Below, in pieces: positions 60,551 through 64,000 of a stretch of 64,000 bases of DNA. The translations under genes were made by a program, and so were the position numbers. Under the pieces are notes generated by a model. It did not search any database. It saw only the letters and a list, made by a program, of their open reading frames with translations, and was not told the DNA's origin. How positions within the stretch are numbered: the stretch's first letter is position 1; every line of letters starts with the position of its first letter. The DNA is taken from NCBI GenBank assembly GCA_028289445.1, contig JANQPO010000012.1, positions 62,001 to 126,000 of the forward strand, read 5' to 3'. The stretch comes from Tepidamorphaceae bacterium. GTDB taxonomy: Bacteria; Pseudomonadota; Alphaproteobacteria; Rhizobiales; JAKSCL01.

Positions 60551-62067
60551 ATCACCGCCCCGATCTGCCAGGGCACGAATTCGTTATCGCCGATGCCGAG
60601 CGCCTCGCTTTTGGTCTGTTCGCCCGAAGCGACAGCCAAAATGCGCGCGAAAATTTCCCGTCCCTTCTGCTCGATCGTCACATCACCGTCGGCAATGTCT
60701 CCGCAATTGATGTCCATGTCTTCCGTCATGGTCTCATAGGTGCGGGAATTGGTGCACAGCTTGATCGAGGGTGCGGGCTTGCATCCAAATGCCGATCCGC
60801 GCCCGGTCGTGAAGCAGACGACGTTCGAGCCGGACGCCACCTGGCCCGTCACGGACGCCGGATCGTAGCCCGGCGAATCCATGAAGACGAAACCACGCGT
60901 GTCGACCCGCTCGCCATAGTGATAGACGCCGGTGAGCGGCGTCGTGCCGCCCTTTGCCGCCGCGCCGAGGGATTTTTCCAAGATCGTCGTGAGCCCGCCC
61001 GCTTTGTTGCCGGGCGAGGGATTGTTATCCATCTCCCCGCCGTTGCGCGCCGTATAGTCCTCCCACCACTGGATGCGCTCGATCAGTTTCTCACCGACAT
61101 CGCGGCTAACCGCGCGGCGAGTCAAAAGGTGTTCAGCGCCATAGATCTCAGGTGTCTCTGCCAGAACAGCCGTACCGCCCTGCGCAACCAGAAGGTCGGC
61201 GGCATAACCGAGCGCCGGATTGGCGGTAATGCCCGAATAGCCGTCCGAGCCGCCACATTGGAGCGCCACCGTCAGTTCGCTTGCCGGAACGGTCTCGCGC
61301 ACGGCCGCATTGGCCGCCGGCAGCATGGCCTTGACCCGTTCGACTGCTTCCTCGATCGACTTACGTGTGCCGCCTGTGGCTTGGATCGTCATGCGGTGGA
61401 AGCGGTCAGGATCCGAGAGATCGTATTTCTCCGAGAGGCGGGCGATCTGGAACACTTCACAGCCGAGGCCGATAACGAGCGCCGAAGCGACATTGGGGTG
61501 GGTCGCGTGCCCCCAAATCACCCGCTCCAAATTATCGAAACCGGGGCCGCTATCGGCCATGCCGCAACCGGTCTGATGGGAAAAGGCGACGACACCGTCG
61601 ATGTTCGGGTAATCGTCCAGAATCCCCGAGCGGTTGACGGCATCGGCGACATAGCGCGAGACGCTCGCCGAGCAGTTTACCGTTGAGGAAATGCCGATGA
61701 AATTGCGCGTCCCCACCCGGCCGTCTGTCCGGCGAAAGCCCTCAAATGTGGCGCGCTCGGCTTCCGGAACGACATCGATCGGGCGCGCTTCCGTGCCGAA
61801 AGCATAGTCGCGGTCGAACGTTCCCATGTTGCAATTGTGGCTGTGGACATGCTCGCCGGGCGCAATGTCGGCCGAGGCGAAGCCGATGATTTGGCCGAAC
61901 TTGCGGATCGGATCGCCTGCCGCGATCGCCACGGTCGCAACTTTATGGCCGGGCGGGATGCGCGCACCTACGGTAACGTCTTCAATCATTGTGTCGGGCG
62001 CAATCGTCGCGCGGGCGACGACCACATTGTCCGACGCATCAAGCCGGATGGTTTGCGTTTCGCTCAT
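60547..62067 (-). CDS. UxaA family sugar-acid dehydratase (altronate dehydratase-like)
   Basis: A 506-residue enzyme with the UxaA layout: an N-terminal SAF domain (about 1-95, including HSHNCNMG) and a long C-terminal domain with GFRRTDGRVGTRN, AFSHQTGCGM, GLGCEVFQ and ALQCGGSDGYSGITANP; its His and Cys residues probably hold the catalytic iron. UxaA/GarD dehydrate altronate or galactarate. In this neighbourhood, the likely substrate is the acid made by the lactonase, for example L-fuconate. It is divergent from the SDR gene across 117 bases, where promoters of both should lie. Confidence 0.9.
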   Translation of the reverse strand: MSETQTIRLDASDNVVVARATIAPDTMIEDVTVGARIPPGHKVATVAIAAGDPIRKFGQIIGFASADIAPGEHVHSHNCNMGTFDRDYAFGTEARPIDVVPEAERATFEGFRRTDGRVGTRNFIGISSTVNCSASVSRYVADAVNRSGILDDYPNIDGVVAFSHQTGCGMADSGPGFDNLERVIWGHATHPNVASALVIGLGCEVFQIARLSEKYDLSDPDRFHRMTIQATGGTRKSIEEAVERVKAMLPAANAAVRETVPASELTVALQCGGSDGYSGITANPALGYAADLLVAQGGTAVLAETPEIYGAEHLLTRRAVSRDVGEKLIERIQWWEDYTARNGGEMDNNPSPGNKAGGLTTILEKSLGAAAKGGTTPLTGVYHYGERVDTRGFVFMDSPGYDPASVTGQVASGSNVVCFTTGRGSAFGCKPAPSIKLCTNSRTYETMTEDMDINCGDIADGDVTIEQKGREIFARILAVASGEQTKSEALGIGDNEFVPWQIGAVM

Positions 62068-62184
62068 GACCGGGTCTTAGGTATCCTCGGGATCGACCTT
62101 TTCGGACCGTTTTGCCACACTTCCTAGACCATCGCCAAGCCGCGCATCCAAACGCGGCAGTTCAATACAACCGGGGAGGAATGA

Positions 62185-63009
62185 ATGTCCGACATGAGCG
62201 GGAAAGTTGCCGCGATCACCGGCGGCACACAGGGCCTGGGCGCGGCGATCGCGCGCCTGTTCGCCGAGCGCGACGCAGCCGGCATCGTCATCTGCGGCCG
62301 GTCAAAGAACAAGGGCGAAACCGTTACCGCTGCGATCAACACCGACACCGGCGCCGATGTCCGCTTCGTTCAGGCCGATCTAACATCTGTCGCCGATTGC
62401 CGTGCCGTGATCGCGGCAACCGATCAGGCTTTCGGGCGGATCGATTGTCTGGTCAATGCCGCCGGCATGACCGATCGCGGCACCATCCTCGACACGTCCG
62501 AGGAGCTGTTCGACGCAATGTTCGCGACAAACATCAAAGCGCCGTTCTTCCTCATGCAGGATGCCGCCAAGATCATGATCCGCGAGAATATCCCGGGCAC
62601 CATCGTCAATATCGGCTCGACTTCGGCGCTGACTGGCCAACCGTTCATCTCCGCCTATTGCGCATCGAAAGGGGCGCTCGCCACGGCCACCCGCAACGTG
62701 GCCTTTTCGCTTTTGCGCAATCGCATCCGCGTCAACCAGCTCAATATCGGCTGGATGGGATCGGATGGCGAAGACCGGATCCAGAAGGAATATCATGGTG
62801 CCGCCGACAACTGGCTTGCCGAAGCAGGCAAGACGCAGCCCTTTGGCCGCCTGATCGACCCGAATGAGGTGGCGCGCGCCGTGGCATTTCTGTCCTGCGA
62901 CGAGTCCGGCCTGATGACCGGTTCGGTCGTCAATTTCGATCAGTCGGTGTGGGGCGGCTATCCGGCCGCGCCGCCAACGCCGGACACGCCGATGACGCTT
63001 CCAACCTGA
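62185..63009 (+). CDS. Short-chain dehydrogenase/reductase
   Basis: A 274-residue SDR. Cofactor loop ITGGTQGLGAAIA, NAAG motif, catalytic Ser in GSTSAL and Tyr/Lys in SAYCASKG. A GGGGAGGAA ribosome-binding site precedes ATG 62185. By position it could oxidise a 2-keto-3-deoxy sugar acid (as in non-phosphorylative fucose oxidation), the step after the dehydratase. Confidence 0.9.
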   Translation: MSDMSGKVAAITGGTQGLGAAIARLFAERDAAGIVICGRSKNKGETVTAAINTDTGADVRFVQADLTSVADCRAVIAATDQAFGRIDCLVNAAGMTDRGTILDTSEELFDAMFATNIKAPFFLMQDAAKIMIRENIPGTIVNIGSTSALTGQPFISAYCASKGALATATRNVAFSLLRNRIRVNQLNIGWMGSDGEDRIQKEYHGAADNWLAEAGKTQPFGRLIDPNEVARAVAFLSCDESGLMTGSVVNFDQSVWGGYPAAPPTPDTPMTLPT

Positions 63010-63020
63010 GCACCAGATCG

Positions 63021-64000
63021 TCAGCCGCCCGTCAGATGTGGTCGGCCGAGCGAGACATAATCGATGCTCTTAAGCGCCGGTGAATCCTGATCGTAAATGT
63101 TGCGCAGATCGATCACGAGGTTCTGGCTCATCTGCACACCAAACGTCTCCCACGGCAGATGCCGGTAGTCGTCCCATTCTGTCAGAATGACGGCCGCATC
63201 GGCACCCTTGAGCGCCTCTTCGATACTGTCGGCCACGTTGAGGTCGGGCAGGTAGTCGGCAATGTGCCGGCCGGCATGGGGGTCGTGGCCAATCAGATCG
63301 GCACCCTCCGCCGCCAAGCCTGGAACGATGGTCAGTGCAGGCGCATCGCGCATGTCATCCGTATCGGCTTTGAAGGCAAGGCCCAGAACCGCAATCCGCT
63401 TTCCCGACAGCGATCCGCCCAGCGCGTCTCGGATCTTCGCCACCATCTCATCCTTGTGGCGATCGTTCGAGGCGATCACGGTCTCGACGATGCGGATCGG
63501 GCAGTCGAAGTCCGTCGCTGTCTTGACCAGCGCAGCGGTGTCTTTGGGAAAGCACGATCCGCCATATCCGGGACCAGGCCGCAAAAAGGCGCTGCCGATC
63601 CGCCGGTCTAGGCCGACGCCAAGCGACAACTCCTCGACATTGGCGCCGGCGCGCTCGCACAGCCGCGCCAACTCGTTGATGAACGACACCTTGGTCGCAA
63701 GGAAGGCGTTGGCGGCGTACTTGATGAGTTCGGCCGTGGCCACAGTCTCGGTCACGACGACCGGCCGCCCGGCTCGCGTCAATGGTCGGTAGAGTTCCTC
63801 CAGCGTGCTGCGGGCGCGTTCCGATTCCGACCCGATGACGATCCGATCCGGCGCCATGAAGTCGTGAACCGCGTTGCCCTCGCGCAGAAACTCCGGATTC
63901 GAGGCCACACCGAAACGATCTTCGGGAATGTGGCGGGACACCGCTTCATGAAGCTGCACGCTGGTGCCGACGGGCACCGTCGATTTCGTCACGAAAATGT
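63021..64000 (-). CDS. UDP-glucose 6-dehydrogenase (partial, runs off the right edge)
   Basis: The visible 326 C-terminal codons encode the end of the first and all of the second domain of a UDP-glucose/GDP-mannose dehydrogenase. Seen are FVTKSTVPVGTS, NPEFLREGNAVHDFM with the substrate-contact residues, KYAANAFLATKVSFINE with the catalytic Lys, and PGPGYGGSCFPKDTAAL with the catalytic Cys. Coding continues to the window edge, so the start lies outside. The product UDP-glucuronate feeds exopolysaccharide or LPS synthesis. The gene meets the SDR gene tail to tail. Confidence 0.93.
   Translation of the reverse strand, partial: IFVTKSTVPVGTSVQLHEAVSRHIPEDRFGVASNPEFLREGNAVHDFMAPDRIVIGSESERARSTLEELYRPLTRAGRPVVVTETVATAELIKYAANAFLATKVSFINELARLCERAGANVEELSLGVGLDRRIGSAFLRPGPGYGGSCFPKDTAALVKTATDFDCPIRIVETVIASNDRHKDEMVAKIRDALGGSLSGKRIAVLGLAFKADTDDMRDAPALTIVPGLAAEGADLIGHDPHAGRHIADYLPDLNVADSIEEALKGADAAVILTEWDDYRHLPWETFGVQMSQNLVIDLRNIYDQDSPALKSIDYVSLGRPHLTGG

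Overview
The window is about 60% GC or more, with tightly packed genes, many 4-base stop/start overlaps (ATGA, GTGA) and no tRNA, rRNA, phage or transposase gene that I could see. The alphaproteobacterial porin, the GlxA-type regulator, the NuoE-NuoF-fused formate dehydrogenase, the Frc/Rbs-type sugar transporter and the TAGAGC/GCATG-type intergenic palindromes all suggest a free-living Hyphomicrobiales-like alphaproteobacterium. The species cannot be named from this sequence.

Layout. 1-5186: NUDIX hydrolase, metallophosphoesterase, a porin lying between two inverted copies of a composite repeat, and a GlxA/AraC-type regulator. 5388-10187: a two-subunit NAD-linked formate dehydrogenase with a small cupin gene between the subunits. 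10261-15684 (minus): an operon that reads ABC exporter-like protein with a degenerate, enlarged ATPase domain, cNMP-binding protein, metallo-beta-lactamase-fold hydrolase, membrane adenylate cyclase. 15952-21393 (plus): four glycosyltransferases and a polysaccharide deacetylase-like protein, divergent from that operon. 21395-28010 (minus): a family-5 oligopeptide/oligosaccharide ABC importer plus a methyltransferase. 28146-32010: a sensor adenylate cyclase, a Stf0-like sulfotransferase and a FkbM methyltransferase.

32057-51554 is the most unusual part. On the plus strand lie a papain-like (C1) peptidase, an SGNH-hydrolase/caspase fusion, a small protein resembling a subtilisin pro-domain, a subtilisin-like (S8) peptidase with a Lys/Glu/Asp-rich tail, a probable pre-ATP-grasp/ATP-grasp pair, a GNAT acetyltransferase and a cyclase-TPR protein. 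Facing it on the minus strand is an operon reading periplasmic adaptor, RND pump, YcaO, TfuA, HExxH metallopeptidase, and a protein ending in eight tandem (A/S)GAK(V/L) pentapeptides. YcaO plus TfuA is an established pair for peptide-backbone modification (thioamidation), so this operon is a candidate undescribed modified-peptide or protein-modification system. The repeat protein is the obvious candidate substrate and the RND pump a possible exporter. The intracellular protease array next door may be a linked regulated-proteolysis or conflict module.

51648-63009: a type II 3-dehydroquinate dehydratase, then a sugar-catabolism locus (class II aldolase, two Gfo/Idh dehydrogenases, Frc/Rbs-type ABC importer, aldo/keto reductase, lactonase-type amidohydrolase, UxaA-family dehydratase, SDR). 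It looks like an oxidative deoxysugar route of the L-fucose/L-rhamnose type, with an odd macrodomain hydrolase translationally coupled to the dehydratase. A UDP-glucose 6-dehydrogenase runs off the right edge.

Three class III nucleotide cyclases, one cNMP-binding protein and one candidate phosphodiesterase-like hydrolase make cyclic-nucleotide signalling a recurring theme.
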